Shown: positions 25,331 to 34,488 of the stretch, one piece after another | Layout of the letters: each line of letters begins with the position of its first letter | Numbering within the stretch: position 1 is the first letter of the stretch | Source: Mucilaginibacter sp. | GTDB lineage: Bacteria; Bacteroidota; Bacteroidia; Sphingobacteriales; Sphingobacteriaceae | NCBI GenBank assembly: GCA_030445275.1 | Contig: JAUCSE010000082.1 | Location: forward strand, 62,001-126,000 | Length of the DNA: 64,000 nt | Direction: 5' to 3' | Notes under the pieces: model-generated | The model's database searches: none | Told to the model about the DNA's origin: nothing | Seen by the model: the letters and a program-made list of their open reading frames with translations, nothing else | Translations under genes and position numbers: made by a program

Positions 25331-26287
25331 CTAGCCCTGATGTTCAGCGGTATAGCTTATATGTTTTGATAATTTAAAAAAAGGTCTCTCGATCAATAAA
25401 TAAAACAGGTACGCAAATATGATACTTACCACAATCCCCGTTAAAAACTCTATGCCTTTAAAAAGCACTGTTTTGGGAAGCTTAGTACCCATGTAAACCA
25501 CCAGATGGCTGCCCACGATATCATGCGTGAGATATAATGAAAAGGAGATCTTTGAAAAAAAGCTGACAACTGTAAAGTTTCTTAAAGGAGCAGTTAATAG
25601 CAATATGGTAACCAATGCCATACCTGCTGGTAACCAGCCTAATGTACAAATACAACATAGTAATATCAAAACGCCCAGAAACAATGTCATATTAATACTG
25701 GTAATTTTTTTCAGATACAGGTAATATAATATACCTAAGCCAAAAACTGGGAAAACACCGAACAGCAAACCACCAGGTATATTTACAAATACGGGAATAA
25801 TGCATAATATCAGTAACATCCAGGGTCCATCCTTGGAGTTGAACCATGGAAAACATAAGGCCACAAATAGGTAAAACTGGAATTCTATACCTAATGTCCA
25901 ATACACCGGGCTTAGATAGGGTTTCCCTAAAAGCGAGTTGAAATAGGCAAAATGACAAACCACATTAAACCAATCGGGCTTATAACGGCTCAGCACCATA
26001 AAATTCATCATTATAACCAACCCAATCGAAATGATATACGGTGGTTCAATACGGGTAATACGTTTACGTATGAAACGTCCACTCATTTTCCAGGTATAAT
26101 CTGCAGGTATGGACCAGCATATAATAAATCCCGACAACAGGAAAAACATGTATACACCCAGCCAACCATATTTTAAAACCGGCAGTGCTTTACCCCCCAA
26201 ATGAAACAGGGCAACGGCTAAAGAGGCAATAGCCCGGATATAATCAACCTGTAGAATGTGTTTTTTGGAGGGATCCCTTTCAGTCAT
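25331..26287 (-). CDS. Acyltransferase 3 family membrane protein
   Basis: A 318-residue multi-spanning protein that would move acyl groups onto cell-surface sugars, as OafA-type enzymes do. It has the N-terminal family motif YIRAIASLAVALFHLGG with the catalytic histidine, GWLGVYMFFLLSGFIICW, and an RKRITRIEPPYIIS segment (the RxxR/P motif). About ten hydrophobic segments follow. It is slightly shorter than the usual 340-380 residues and has no SGNH domain. Its acceptor is unknown. It stands alone between the receptor and leuS. Confidence 0.88.
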   Translation of the reverse strand: MTERDPSKKHILQVDYIRAIASLAVALFHLGGKALPVLKYGWLGVYMFFLLSGFIICWSIPADYTWKMSGRFIRKRITRIEPPYIISIGLVIMMNFMVLSRYKPDWFNVVCHFAYFNSLLGKPYLSPVYWTLGIEFQFYLFVALCFPWFNSKDGPWMLLILCIIPVFVNIPGGLLFGVFPVFGLGILYYLYLKKITSINMTLFLGVLILLCCICTLGWLPAGMALVTILLLTAPLRNFTVVSFFSKISFSLYLTHDIVGSHLVVYMGTKLPKTVLFKGIEFLTGIVVSIIFAYLFYLLIERPFFKLSKHISYTAEHQG

Positions 26288-26421
26288 ATTTTAATGAAAG
26301 GTATAAAAGCCAATCGATACTATGAAATATCCTCGCCTATAATTCAACATGACCTATTGTATAATAGCCCCTTCGTTCCACTAAGGATGACAAATATTTA
26401 AGTGGGGTATAGATATAAGAA

Positions 26422-26442
26422 ATGCCGACAAAGTGCCGGCAT
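26422..26442 (-). terminator. Weak terminator-like hairpin after leuS
   Basis: ATGCCG and CGGCAT pair around a 9-base loop, 34 bases past the leuS stop. TTCTT follows on the minus strand. The stem is short, so confidence is moderate. Confidence 0.45.
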
Positions 26443-26476
26443 CAAAATAAGCTAATCAAAACTTCCCTTTAGAGCC

Positions 26477-29281
26477 TTACACCACCATATTTACAATACG
26501 TCCTTTAACTACAATTACCTTTTTAGGGGCTTTTCCGTCAAGATATTTTTGCACATCGGCATTGGCCAAAACAAAGGCTTCAATATCCTTTAGTTCCAGG
26601 CTTAGGGATATATTGAGGTTCATTTTTGTTTTACCGTTGATGGATATTGGGTAGGCAAATTCATCTTCAATCAGATAAGCGCCGTTAAATTTAGGGAACG
26701 ACGCGTATGATAAGCTACCTGCCTGGTTACCCAGCAAAGTCCAAAGTTCCTCACAAATATGCGGCGCATATGGCGATAGTATAATCACCATATCCTGTAG
26801 TATGGCCCGGTTATTAGATTTCAAATCAGTCAATTCATTAACCGCTATCATAAAACTGGATACCGAAGTATTGAACGAGAAACGCTCCACATCTTCCTCA
26901 ACCTTGCGAATAATTTTATGTAATGATTTCAACTCGGCTTTTGAAGGCTCGGCATCAGATACGCTAAACTCCCACGCATCATTATGGAACAAACGCCAGA
27001 ATTTACGTAAAAATTTGAACACACCTTCAATACCATTGGTGTTCCATGGTTTGCTTTGTTCCAGCGGACCAAGGAACATTTCGTACATGCGTAAAGTATC
27101 GGCACCGTAACGGGAAATAATGTCATCCGGGTTCACTACATTAAACTTGGATTTCGACATTTTTTCGACCTCCACTCCACAGATGTATTTACCGTTCTCC
27201 AGTATGAATTCAGCATCCTCAAATTCTGTCCTGAATTTCCTAAATTTTTCAATATTCAGTATCTCATTCTCCACAATATTCACATCCACATGCAACGGCG
27301 ATGTTTTATATTCTTTGATCAACCCAAGTGATACAAACGTATTGGTGCCGCGTCCGTCATCGTCAATCAAACGATAAACAAAATTACTGCGGCCCTGTAT
27401 CATCCCCTGATTGATCAGCTTTTTAAATGGCTCTTCTTCAACCACCAGGTCAAGATCCTTCAAAAACTTGTTCCAGAAACGGCTGTACAGCAAATGCCCG
27501 GTAGCGTGCTCGCTACCGCCTATATAAAGGTCAACATCCTTCCAGTAGGCAATAGCTTCTTTCGATGCAAATTCCTTTTTATTATGGGCATCCATATAGC
27601 GGTACCAGTACCAGCTTGAACCAGCCCAACCCGGCATGGTGCTTAATTCGTATTCACCTTCAGGATGTTTCCAACCCTCTGCCCTGCCCAATGGAGGTTC
27701 GCCGCTTTCTGTTGGCAGGTATTTGTCTACATCTGGTAATAATAATGGTAAATGCTTTTCTTCGATCAGGTGAGGCAAACCATCCTTAAAATAAACCGGA
27801 ACCGGCTCGCCCCAGTAACGCTGGCGACCAAATATGGCATCCCTCATCCGGAAATTCACTTTTGCCTTACCTGCACCAATGGCTTCCAGTTTGGCAATAA
27901 CGGCTACAGTACCTGCTTTATAATCCAACCCGTTCATAAAATCGGAGTTGATGTATTTGCCTTCCTTGGTTGGGTCTGCCTCGGTTTCAATATTTTGTAT
28001 GTCGATAATAGGTATTATCGGCAGGTTATAATGTTTAGCAAATAAATAATCGCGCTGATCGCCTGATGGTACGGCCATTACTGCACCTGTGCCATATCCA
28101 GCCAACACATAATCAGCTATCCAGATTGGTATTTTCTCGTTATTCAGCGGGTTAAGCACATAACTACCGGTGAACGCGCCTGATACAGTTTTGGCATCGG
28201 CCATCCTGTCCAACTCCGATTTCTTTTTGGTTTGGGTGATGTAAGCGTCAATATCGGCCTTTTGCTCGGGCGTTGTTAATGCAGGCACCAGCTCATGCTC
28301 GGGAGCTACCACCAAAACCGTTACCCCAAAAATAGTATCAACCCGGGTGGTGAAAACTTCGATGAAGTTGTGGGTTATGAGTTGTGAGTTGTGAGTATCC
28401 TTTTCTATCGGGAATCTCACACTTGCTCCTGTGCTTTTGCCTATCCAGTTGCGCTGCATTTCTTTCAGCGGCTCGGGCCAGTCAATGGTGTCTAGTCCCT
28501 GTAAAAGGCGCTCGGCATAGGCGGTTATGCGCATGCTCCACTGCATCATTTTCTTTTGCTCAACAGGATAACCTCCTCGCTCACTAAAGCCGTCCTTCAC
28601 TTCATCATTAGCCAATACGGTACCTAAAGCAGGGCACCAGTTTACGGTACTTTCGCGCAGGTAGGTAAGGCGGTATTTTAATAGTTCACTTTGCTGTTCC
28701 TGGTTGGTAAAAGCTTTCCATTCATCAGCGGTAAAACTTAGTATTTCTTCGTCGCTTACAGCATTTATACCAGCCGATCCTTTTTGCTCAAAATGGGCAA
28801 CCAGTTTGGCAATTGACTCAGCCTTGTCAATATCCTTATTATACCAGGAATTAAACAGCTGCATAAATATCCACTGCGTCCATTTATAATAATCAGGCGA
28901 ACTGGTACGTACCTCACGGCTCCAATCAAACGAAAAACCAATCTGATCCAACTGCCGGCGATAGGTGGCAATATTATCAGCCGTAGTAATAGCAGGGTGC
29001 TGCCCGGTTTGTATGGCATACTGCTCGGCAGGTAAACCGAAACTATCATAACCCATAGGGTGCAACACGTTAAACCCTTTTAAACGTTTGTACCGTGCAA
29101 AAATATCAGAGGCAATATAACCCAGCGGATGGCCCACATGCAGCCCCGCACCTGATGGGTAAGGAAACATATCCAGCACATAATACTTGGGTTTGGCGCT
29201 TTTATCCTCAGCTTTAAAGGTTCCGTTATCGGCCCAAAACTGTTGCCATTTTTGCTCTATATCTTTAAATTGATAGTCCAT
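26477..29281 (-). CDS. leuS: Leucyl-tRNA synthetase
   Basis: Charges tRNA-Leu and edits mischarged products. It has 934 residues, class Ia. HIGH motif as YPSGAGLHVGHPLGY near residue 45, Trp-rich WAGSSWYWYRYMD, KMSKS as EKMSKSKFNVVNPDD, and an anticodon-binding domain at the C terminus. The editing domain includes EVFTTRVDTIFGVTVLV. Just before it, about residues 295-305, the protein reads THNSQLITHN. That stretch is encoded by a string of GAGTTGTGAGT words matching intergenic family E, so a repeat appears to sit in frame in an essential gene. Other features are normal. Confidence 0.96.
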   Translation of the reverse strand: MDYQFKDIEQKWQQFWADNGTFKAEDKSAKPKYYVLDMFPYPSGAGLHVGHPLGYIASDIFARYKRLKGFNVLHPMGYDSFGLPAEQYAIQTGQHPAITTADNIATYRRQLDQIGFSFDWSREVRTSSPDYYKWTQWIFMQLFNSWYNKDIDKAESIAKLVAHFEQKGSAGINAVSDEEILSFTADEWKAFTNQEQQSELLKYRLTYLRESTVNWCPALGTVLANDEVKDGFSERGGYPVEQKKMMQWSMRITAYAERLLQGLDTIDWPEPLKEMQRNWIGKSTGASVRFPIEKDTHNSQLITHNFIEVFTTRVDTIFGVTVLVVAPEHELVPALTTPEQKADIDAYITQTKKKSELDRMADAKTVSGAFTGSYVLNPLNNEKIPIWIADYVLAGYGTGAVMAVPSGDQRDYLFAKHYNLPIIPIIDIQNIETEADPTKEGKYINSDFMNGLDYKAGTVAVIAKLEAIGAGKAKVNFRMRDAIFGRQRYWGEPVPVYFKDGLPHLIEEKHLPLLLPDVDKYLPTESGEPPLGRAEGWKHPEGEYELSTMPGWAGSSWYWYRYMDAHNKKEFASKEAIAYWKDVDLYIGGSEHATGHLLYSRFWNKFLKDLDLVVEEEPFKKLINQGMIQGRSNFVYRLIDDDGRGTNTFVSLGLIKEYKTSPLHVDVNIVENEILNIEKFRKFRTEFEDAEFILENGKYICGVEVEKMSKSKFNVVNPDDIISRYGADTLRMYEMFLGPLEQSKPWNTNGIEGVFKFLRKFWRLFHNDAWEFSVSDAEPSKAELKSLHKIIRKVEEDVERFSFNTSVSSFMIAVNELTDLKSNNRAILQDMVIILSPYAPHICEELWTLLGNQAGSLSYASFPKFNGAYLIEDEFAYPISINGKTKMNLNISLSLELKDIEAFVLANADVQKYLDGKAPKKVIVVKGRIVNMVV
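28367..28398. repeat. Family E repeat inside leuS
   Basis: Plus-strand words GTTGTGGGTTATGAGTTGTG and GAGTTGTGAGTAT occur in the leuS frame and encode THNSQLITHN on the minus strand. The same words appear at 54347-54410 between atpH and atpF. The insertion keeps the reading frame open. Confidence 0.6.
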
Positions 29282-29401
29282 TTTATTGTTTACGCGTATG
29301 AGGATGCGAAATTAAGAAAATACCTATTAGTTTGGTAGTTAATTGATTGTTTGTTTGCCAGTGTTTTTATATGATACCACAACCAGGTTAAATACAAACA
29401 G

Positions 29402-29430
29402 AAAAACCCATCTTAAAAGATGGGTTTTTC
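29402..29430 (-). terminator. Terminator of the ECF sigma factor gene
   Basis: AAAAACCCATCTT and AAGATGGGTTTTT (minus-strand T-run) lie 26 bases past the sigma factor stop. The stem is perfect, with a 2-base AA centre. It also has the form of a bidirectional terminator. Confidence 0.8.
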
Positions 29431-29455
29431 ACACTATATGATGAGTTTGAATAAA

Positions 29456-29992
29456 TTAATTTTCAGCGTATACCGGTTTGGTAATGCCATTATCGTAAGC
29501 TTTTAAGTTTTTCTTTAATAATTTACGGGCTACGTGTATACGGGTTTTTACGGTGCCGATAGGAATATCCAGATGATCGGCTATTTCGTGGTATTTATGA
29601 CCTTCAAAATACATGGTAAATGGTACATAGTAATCTTCAGGTAACCTGTCAAGTGCTCTTTTAATATCATCCATTATAAACTTTGCCTCGCCTTGATTTT
29701 TTGTTGAACTGTATACCAGGTTTGGAGATGATATCTCGTCAGACTTGGTAACAAATGTGCTCATTTTAACAAAACGGCGATAGTTATTGATGAAAGTATT
29801 TTTCATGATGGTGTATAACCATCCTTTTAAATTTGTACCCTCTTTAAACTTATTGTAATAAGTTATGGCCTTCAACATTGTATCCTGGACAAGGTCGTTA
29901 GCATCATCTGCGTCATGGGTAAAATGAAGGGCGTAAGACCTTAATGAACTTGCCTGACGTAGTACTAGGGTGTTAAACTCAATCTTTGTCAT
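29456..29992 (-). CDS. ECF-type RNA polymerase sigma factor
   Basis: A 178-residue sigma-70 family factor with only regions 2 and 4. Region 2: YALHFTHDADDANDLVQDTMLKAITYYNKF then LKGWLYTIMKNTFINNYRR. Region 4: LDRLPEDYYVPFTMYFEGHKYHEIADHLDIPIGTVKTRIHVARKLL, a helix-turn-helix. No anti-sigma factor or SusCD-type target lies next to it, so it may be one of the free-standing ECF factors of Bacteroidota. The 266-base gap upstream is AT-rich and probably holds its promoter; I see nothing else in it. Confidence 0.93.
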   Translation of the reverse strand: MTKIEFNTLVLRQASSLRSYALHFTHDADDANDLVQDTMLKAITYYNKFKEGTNLKGWLYTIMKNTFINNYRRFVKMSTFVTKSDEISSPNLVYSSTKNQGEAKFIMDDIKRALDRLPEDYYVPFTMYFEGHKYHEIADHLDIPIGTVKTRIHVARKLLKKNLKAYDNGITKPVYAEN

Positions 29993-30257
29993 TTTGTTAA
30001 AGTTTTGTACTAATCAGTAGGCAAGCATGATGCCACTTACCGATTAATTCATTTTTTAAACAAACCCTTAAAATAGAGCTTGAGGTAAAAAACAACAAGT
30101 GTAAATAATACACTAACAAAATAACTAACACACTAAAATACAGGCAATTAATCTAAAAAATACAGAGAATAAGGAATTGGGTTATTTTTATTATGTAACA
30201 AGAATGCTACAGCTTAGACTAAAAATGGAAGCAATAGTTTAATTGAAATCAAATTAT

Positions 30258-31277
30258 TTAACTAATAATATTTACCTCTCGTTGTAGCATAACGCCAAAT
30301 TTAGTGTACACACTGTCTATGATTTGCGACGAAAAACTGAACACTTCTGTGCCAGTAGCCCCCCCATGGTTCACTAATACCAGTGCCTGGTTCTTCCATG
30401 TTCCGGTATTTCCTACTGTTTTACCCTTCCATCCACACTGCTCAATAAGCCATCCGGCTGCTAGTTTTACCAACCCTTCGCCACCAGGATAATTGACCAC
30501 ATCCGGAAATTTGGATTGGATAACTTTAAACTCATCAACGCTAACAAGCGGATTTTTAAAGAAACTGCCTGCATTGCCTATAGTTGATGGATCAGGCAAT
30601 TTAGATACACGGATATGAGATACCACCTGCGAAACATCTTTTATTGTAGGCGATGTAATACCACGAACAGCTAGCTCCTGCCCTATAGCGCCGTATTGTG
30701 TATTGATATTGGGGATAAGCGATAAATGAAATTTTACCGATACTATAATATATAAGCCTTTAAGCTCATTTTTAAATACACTTTCGCGGTAGCCGAATTT
30801 GCAATCCGCTTCGGTAAATGTTTTAAAAGTACCGGTAGCTATTTCAAAGGCTCTGCAACTGACGAAGGTATCTTTCAACTCCACCCCATAAGCGCCGATG
30901 TTTTGAATAGGCGATGCACCGACAGAACCAGGTATCAAACTCAGGTTTTCGATACCTGCGTAACCACGGTCTACACAAAAGTTTACCAGGTCATTCCATA
31001 CTTCGCCACCACCAGCTTCTACAAAAATATCCTGGTGACTTATCCGATGCTCAATCCCACGTATATTCATACGGATCACCAGTCCGTTAAAATCATTAAC
31101 CAATAACAGGTTACTTCCCCCGCCTATCACCAATCGATCGGTTTGTTGCCATTGCGGATCGGCAAATAATTCAACCAGGTTATCTTCATGTGCAATCTCT
31201 ACAAAATAACGGGTAAAAACCTCGATACCAAAAGTGTTAAAGTTTTTAAGGGATACGTTTTCCTGTATTTGAAGCAT
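30258..31277 (-). CDS. murB: UDP-N-acetylenolpyruvoylglucosamine reductase
   Basis: Makes UDP-MurNAc with NADPH and FAD for peptidoglycan. It has 339 residues, type I MurB. Motifs: LKNFNTFGIEV at the N terminus, GGGSNLLLVNDFNGLVI (FAD site), IENLSLIPGSVGASPIQNIGAYGVEL, FGYRESVFK, GNAGSFFKNP (the proton-donor serine), and late KLAAGWLIEQCGWKG and NHGGATGTEVFSF. Start ATG at 31277. The region upstream (31278-31320) contains family D words (TTTCGGATATCGGATTGCGA) that also precede other genes. It is followed by the ECF gene but separated by 266 bases. Confidence 0.97.
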   Translation of the reverse strand: MLQIQENVSLKNFNTFGIEVFTRYFVEIAHEDNLVELFADPQWQQTDRLVIGGGSNLLLVNDFNGLVIRMNIRGIEHRISHQDIFVEAGGGEVWNDLVNFCVDRGYAGIENLSLIPGSVGASPIQNIGAYGVELKDTFVSCRAFEIATGTFKTFTEADCKFGYRESVFKNELKGLYIIVSVKFHLSLIPNINTQYGAIGQELAVRGITSPTIKDVSQVVSHIRVSKLPDPSTIGNAGSFFKNPLVSVDEFKVIQSKFPDVVNYPGGEGLVKLAAGWLIEQCGWKGKTVGNTGTWKNQALVLVNHGGATGTEVFSFSSQIIDSVYTKFGVMLQREVNIIS

Positions 31278-31319
31278 AAGTGTTTTTATTTCGGATATCG
31301 GATTGCGAATTTCGGAATT

Positions 31320-32993
31320 TTAATTTGTAGTGGCTGTGAGCCTGATTAAAAAGAAATGGTTCAACGTCGTAAGTCTTTTTGATTTAATGATAAATGGAAG
31401 GGTTATATTCTCATTCGGGTAGTTATCAAATGTTTCTACTAACTCAAAAGGCGTATTATTTTTTTGCAGTTCCGCTTTCTGATCGTCATTGATCAGGATC
31501 AGCGCATGGGTATGTTTAGTAGCCCCGGCTATATCCATAAATGTAACTGGTTGGTGGGTATAAAATTCAAAAGCGTTTGGAACACTAAAAGCCGCTATTA
31601 CCTCATCATCGGGGTGATGTTTATTGATATATTCGGCAGCATGTAAATCGCCCTTAAAAGTAAGCAGTGTTGGGTATACCACACCCAGCAGGTAAGCATT
31701 AACCCATAAACCTACACAGCAGGTCAGTAAAAATAAGGCCCGTGGCTTTGATGTTACGTTTTTATAGATGTATAAAGTAATACCAACGAGTAGGATACAA
31801 AGGGGCAAAAACACCGTCCAGCGTTCAGGTGCAAAAATAAAGCTGAGCGCTACTATAGCAACAATCAGCAAACCTGCTATGCTATATTGGGCAATAGTAA
31901 AAAACGCATTTTTATTACTGCTGATAACTTCGCGCACAAATACCGCTGTTATAATAGCAAAAAACGGGAACAGGATATTGGTATAAAAAGGCAGCTGAAA
32001 TTTGGAGATCGAAAAAATTAGCAGCATCACCACCGAGCCGCTAATGGTAACATACTCCGGCAGTTTTACTCCTTTAACCACATTGCGGATATACCTGAAA
32101 ATGGCGTAGTAAAATAAAAGCATCCAGGGGGCAAAAGCCCATAAAAGCGTGTGCAGAAAAAAGAAGATACTACCATGAGAATTGGTGATGTAACTGTTAT
32201 TGTTAAATCGTCCAAATTGGCTGTCCCACAAAAACCAATGTATGCCCGAAATACCGGTGCGGTTAAAAACTGTTTTTTCGGGATGCAGATCAAACTGTAT
32301 ATATAAGGTATAAATTTCGGGTAGGGTAAAAATGGCTACCAATATAAAAGCCAGCAACCATTTCCAATGGAAAAGGCTTTTAATATCTTTTTTTAATAAA
32401 TAATCGCCTATGATGGCGCTACCTATGGGGATAAGCAGGTATATGCCCTTGGTCATTACCGCGCAAGCCGTAAACAGCGATGCCAGCAGTATATCAACAA
32501 TGCTGAATTTTTCTTTAACCTTATAAAAGTGATAAACTGCGCCCATCAGCAAACCCATAATATAGGGTTCGGCCCGTACATCAGTGTTTGACATCACCAC
32601 ATGCTGGGCAGTTAGTAATATTAAAATAGCAATAAGTGCAGTTTCCAGATCATAAAACTTCCTGGCCAGCTTATAAGTATATATTACCGACATCAGGAAG
32701 AATAGTAATGCTGGTAATTTATAAGCTATCGTGCTGACACCAAAAATCTTAAAGCTCAATGCAGCTACCCAGAATGGGAAATGGGGTTTATCCAGCCAAT
32801 CTTTCCCATGATAAATAATATCCGAAAAATTATTGCTTTGTGCCATGGTGCGGGCAAGCATACTGTACAGGCTAGGATCGTCAGTAAAATATTTAATGCC
32901 TATACCGGCCACATTAACCAGTATGGCCAGGATCAATACTACAAGATATGGCCTTTTCTGAGCCGCGGATATGGAATTTGCTGAACTATTCAC
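31320..32993 (-). CDS. GT39/ArnT-like membrane glycosyltransferase
   Basis: A 557-residue polytopic protein of the GT-C fold, transferring a sugar from a lipid carrier to an unknown acceptor outside the inner membrane. It shows the DDPSLYSMLARTMAQSNNF acidic motif in the first loop, DKPHFPFWVAALSFKIFGVS, a dozen hydrophobic segments, and a soluble C-terminal part (about residues 460-557). The only start is GTG at 32993 (MNSSANSISAAQKRPYL). It is supported by a TATATTTG element 27 bases upstream. Downstream is murB, 42 bases away. ArnT itself adds aminoarabinose to lipid A; that substrate is not established here. Confidence 0.85.
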   Translation of the reverse strand: MNSSANSISAAQKRPYLVVLILAILVNVAGIGIKYFTDDPSLYSMLARTMAQSNNFSDIIYHGKDWLDKPHFPFWVAALSFKIFGVSTIAYKLPALLFFLMSVIYTYKLARKFYDLETALIAILILLTAQHVVMSNTDVRAEPYIMGLLMGAVYHFYKVKEKFSIVDILLASLFTACAVMTKGIYLLIPIGSAIIGDYLLKKDIKSLFHWKWLLAFILVAIFTLPEIYTLYIQFDLHPEKTVFNRTGISGIHWFLWDSQFGRFNNNSYITNSHGSIFFFLHTLLWAFAPWMLLFYYAIFRYIRNVVKGVKLPEYVTISGSVVMLLIFSISKFQLPFYTNILFPFFAIITAVFVREVISSNKNAFFTIAQYSIAGLLIVAIVALSFIFAPERWTVFLPLCILLVGITLYIYKNVTSKPRALFLLTCCVGLWVNAYLLGVVYPTLLTFKGDLHAAEYINKHHPDDEVIAAFSVPNAFEFYTHQPVTFMDIAGATKHTHALILINDDQKAELQKNNTPFELVETFDNYPNENITLPFIIKSKRLTTLNHFFLIRLTATTN

Positions 32994-33020
32994 TAAATAT
33001 ATTTATCGCCGTAAACTATA

Positions 33021-33028
33021 CAAATATA
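33021..33028 (-). promoter_or_regulatory. Promoter -7 element supporting the GTG start of the GT39 gene
   Basis: Minus-strand TATATTTG matches TAnnTTTG and lies 27 bases before the GTG at 32993. Confidence 0.5.
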
Positions 33029-33032
33029 ACAA

Positions 33033-33066
33033 GCCCCTGGTAAACTTCTTATGTTTTCTCAGGGGC
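33033..33066. terminator. Hairpin between the GT4 and GT39 genes
   Basis: GCCCCTG and CAGGGGC form a GC-rich stem with a 20-base loop. On the plus strand TTTT follows; on the minus strand TTGTT follows. It may end GT4 transcription; the arms are only 7 bp. Confidence 0.45.
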
Positions 33067-33098
33067 CTTTTGAGCGGACCGGAAAACAATTCTCTCCG

Positions 33099-33198
33099 CG
33101 CGTCATTGCGAGGTACGAAGCAATCTCTACTTAGGCAGCTCAACTATGCAGACTTTCTCTGTACAGCATAAAGCTTGCTTCGTACCTCGCAATGACGC
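33099..33198. repeat. Family A repeat, short form
   Basis: CGCGTCATTGCGAGGTACGA and its inverse TCGTACCTCGCAATGACGC enclose about 50 bases. The centre GTACAGCATAAAGCTTGC is related to the same part of the other copies. Confidence 0.85.
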
Positions 33199-33224
33199 AT
33201 TTATTTAAAATTGCTAATTATCGT

Positions 33225-34205
33225 TTATTCATTCCAGGGCAAATATTTTGGCGAGGCTTCAATTAAAGTTGGATTAACAGTATTCAATGTTTCGCCATTT
33301 AAAACTCGCTCATAAAGTGTTAAATATTTCTGAACCATTTTTTGTACGGTAAAATTAGCTACCGCATAATCATGACAAAGCCGGTTATTAAACCTGTTGG
33401 CAGATTTAAGTCCCTCGGCAAGTTCCGATTTACTATTGCTGAGCAGGCCAACCTCAGGCGTTACCAATTTAGGCAGGGAGCCGTAAGGGGTGCCAAATAC
33501 CGGGCAGCCAAAATATAGGCTTTCAATAATGGCTATGCCAAAAGGTTCGTGCCATAAAACCGGGAACAGCAACGCTCTTGAACCATTTAGTAATACCGAT
33601 TTTTGCTCATTATCAACCATACCCTTAAACCTCACATTAAAGTTAGGTGTAAAACGCAGACCCATTTTTAAATTTAAGCGGGTACCACCCAAAACCATGA
33701 GTTTGTTACCGCTCTGGGTTGCCACATCAATAGCCCCCTTTACATTTTTAATCTTCCAGGCTGCTTTGGCCAAAAAATGCGTATACGTTCGTTTTTGAGA
33801 AAGATCAGGCTTACGATAGTCATCAGGATCAAGCCCATGATGTACAAAACTTGATGAGCCATGCCGGGCAGCATGATCGGCCGATACAAATACAGTGTTT
33901 TTATCTAATTGAGCTCCATAACCTGGGTTGTTATGTACATTGACCAGGTAAGGTTTTTTAATAAAGTTATTTGGCTGGATATGAAAATGCACCACGTCAA
34001 TATCATCAGGCACCTGTAGGTTCATATCAACAGCCGGATCATAAACCAATATTCTAGCAAACGGACAGTTGGAACCCGCAGCTACCAGATAACTTACCTC
34101 ATGCCCCAGTCGGTTAAGTTCTTTGCCCAGCCACCAGATCACCCGCTCAGTGCCACCATATTTTACAGCAGGTATCCTGCTATTATTAACTATTAATATT
34201 TTCAT
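33225..34205 (-). CDS. Glycosyltransferase family 4
   Basis: A 326-residue GT-B enzyme, cytoplasmic, adding a nucleotide-activated sugar in surface polysaccharide or glycolipid synthesis. The N terminus MKILIVNNSRIPAVKYGGTERVIWWLGKELNRLGHEVSYL is the acceptor domain. The C-terminal domain has LLFPVLWHEPFGIAIIESLYFGCPVFGTPYGSLPKLV, containing the conserved EPFGIxxIE motif. Start ATG at 34205. Acceptor and donor are unknown. It is upstream of GT39 on the same strand but separated by a family A repeat and a hairpin. Confidence 0.9.
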   Translation of the reverse strand: MKILIVNNSRIPAVKYGGTERVIWWLGKELNRLGHEVSYLVAAGSNCPFARILVYDPAVDMNLQVPDDIDVVHFHIQPNNFIKKPYLVNVHNNPGYGAQLDKNTVFVSADHAARHGSSSFVHHGLDPDDYRKPDLSQKRTYTHFLAKAAWKIKNVKGAIDVATQSGNKLMVLGGTRLNLKMGLRFTPNFNVRFKGMVDNEQKSVLLNGSRALLFPVLWHEPFGIAIIESLYFGCPVFGTPYGSLPKLVTPEVGLLSNSKSELAEGLKSANRFNNRLCHDYAVANFTVQKMVQKYLTLYERVLNGETLNTVNPTLIEASPKYLPWNE

Positions 34206-34252
34206 TGGGGTGATAAATGTAAGCGCCCGAATTTCGGAATTTTAATTTGGAT

Positions 34253-34398
34253 TTTGTCTGAACCGGGATTTATCGAATTCTGGGATTATTTGGATTTTCT
34301 ATTCACAATAATCGTGGCAATCCTTTAACGGCGAAGCCCTCTTGAACACCAATGAAAATTAACTCGTGAAAAATCCGATAAATCCCGGTTCAGACAAT
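34253..34398. repeat. Dispersed repeat family H (TTTGTCTGAACC), copy 1
   Basis: TTTGTCTGAACCGGGATTTA and, inverted at the far end, AAATCCCGGTTCAGACAA mark the ends of a 146-base element. The centre is unrelated to the other copy at 35804. Both copies flank the sugar permease gene. Confidence 0.75.
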
Positions 34399-34488
34399 TT
34401 CCAAATTTTCATTTTATCAATACAATCATTCAACTTTTTTAATTATTTTAGAAACTTCGTTAAGTTCCTAATAATTTAATTAAAAACT

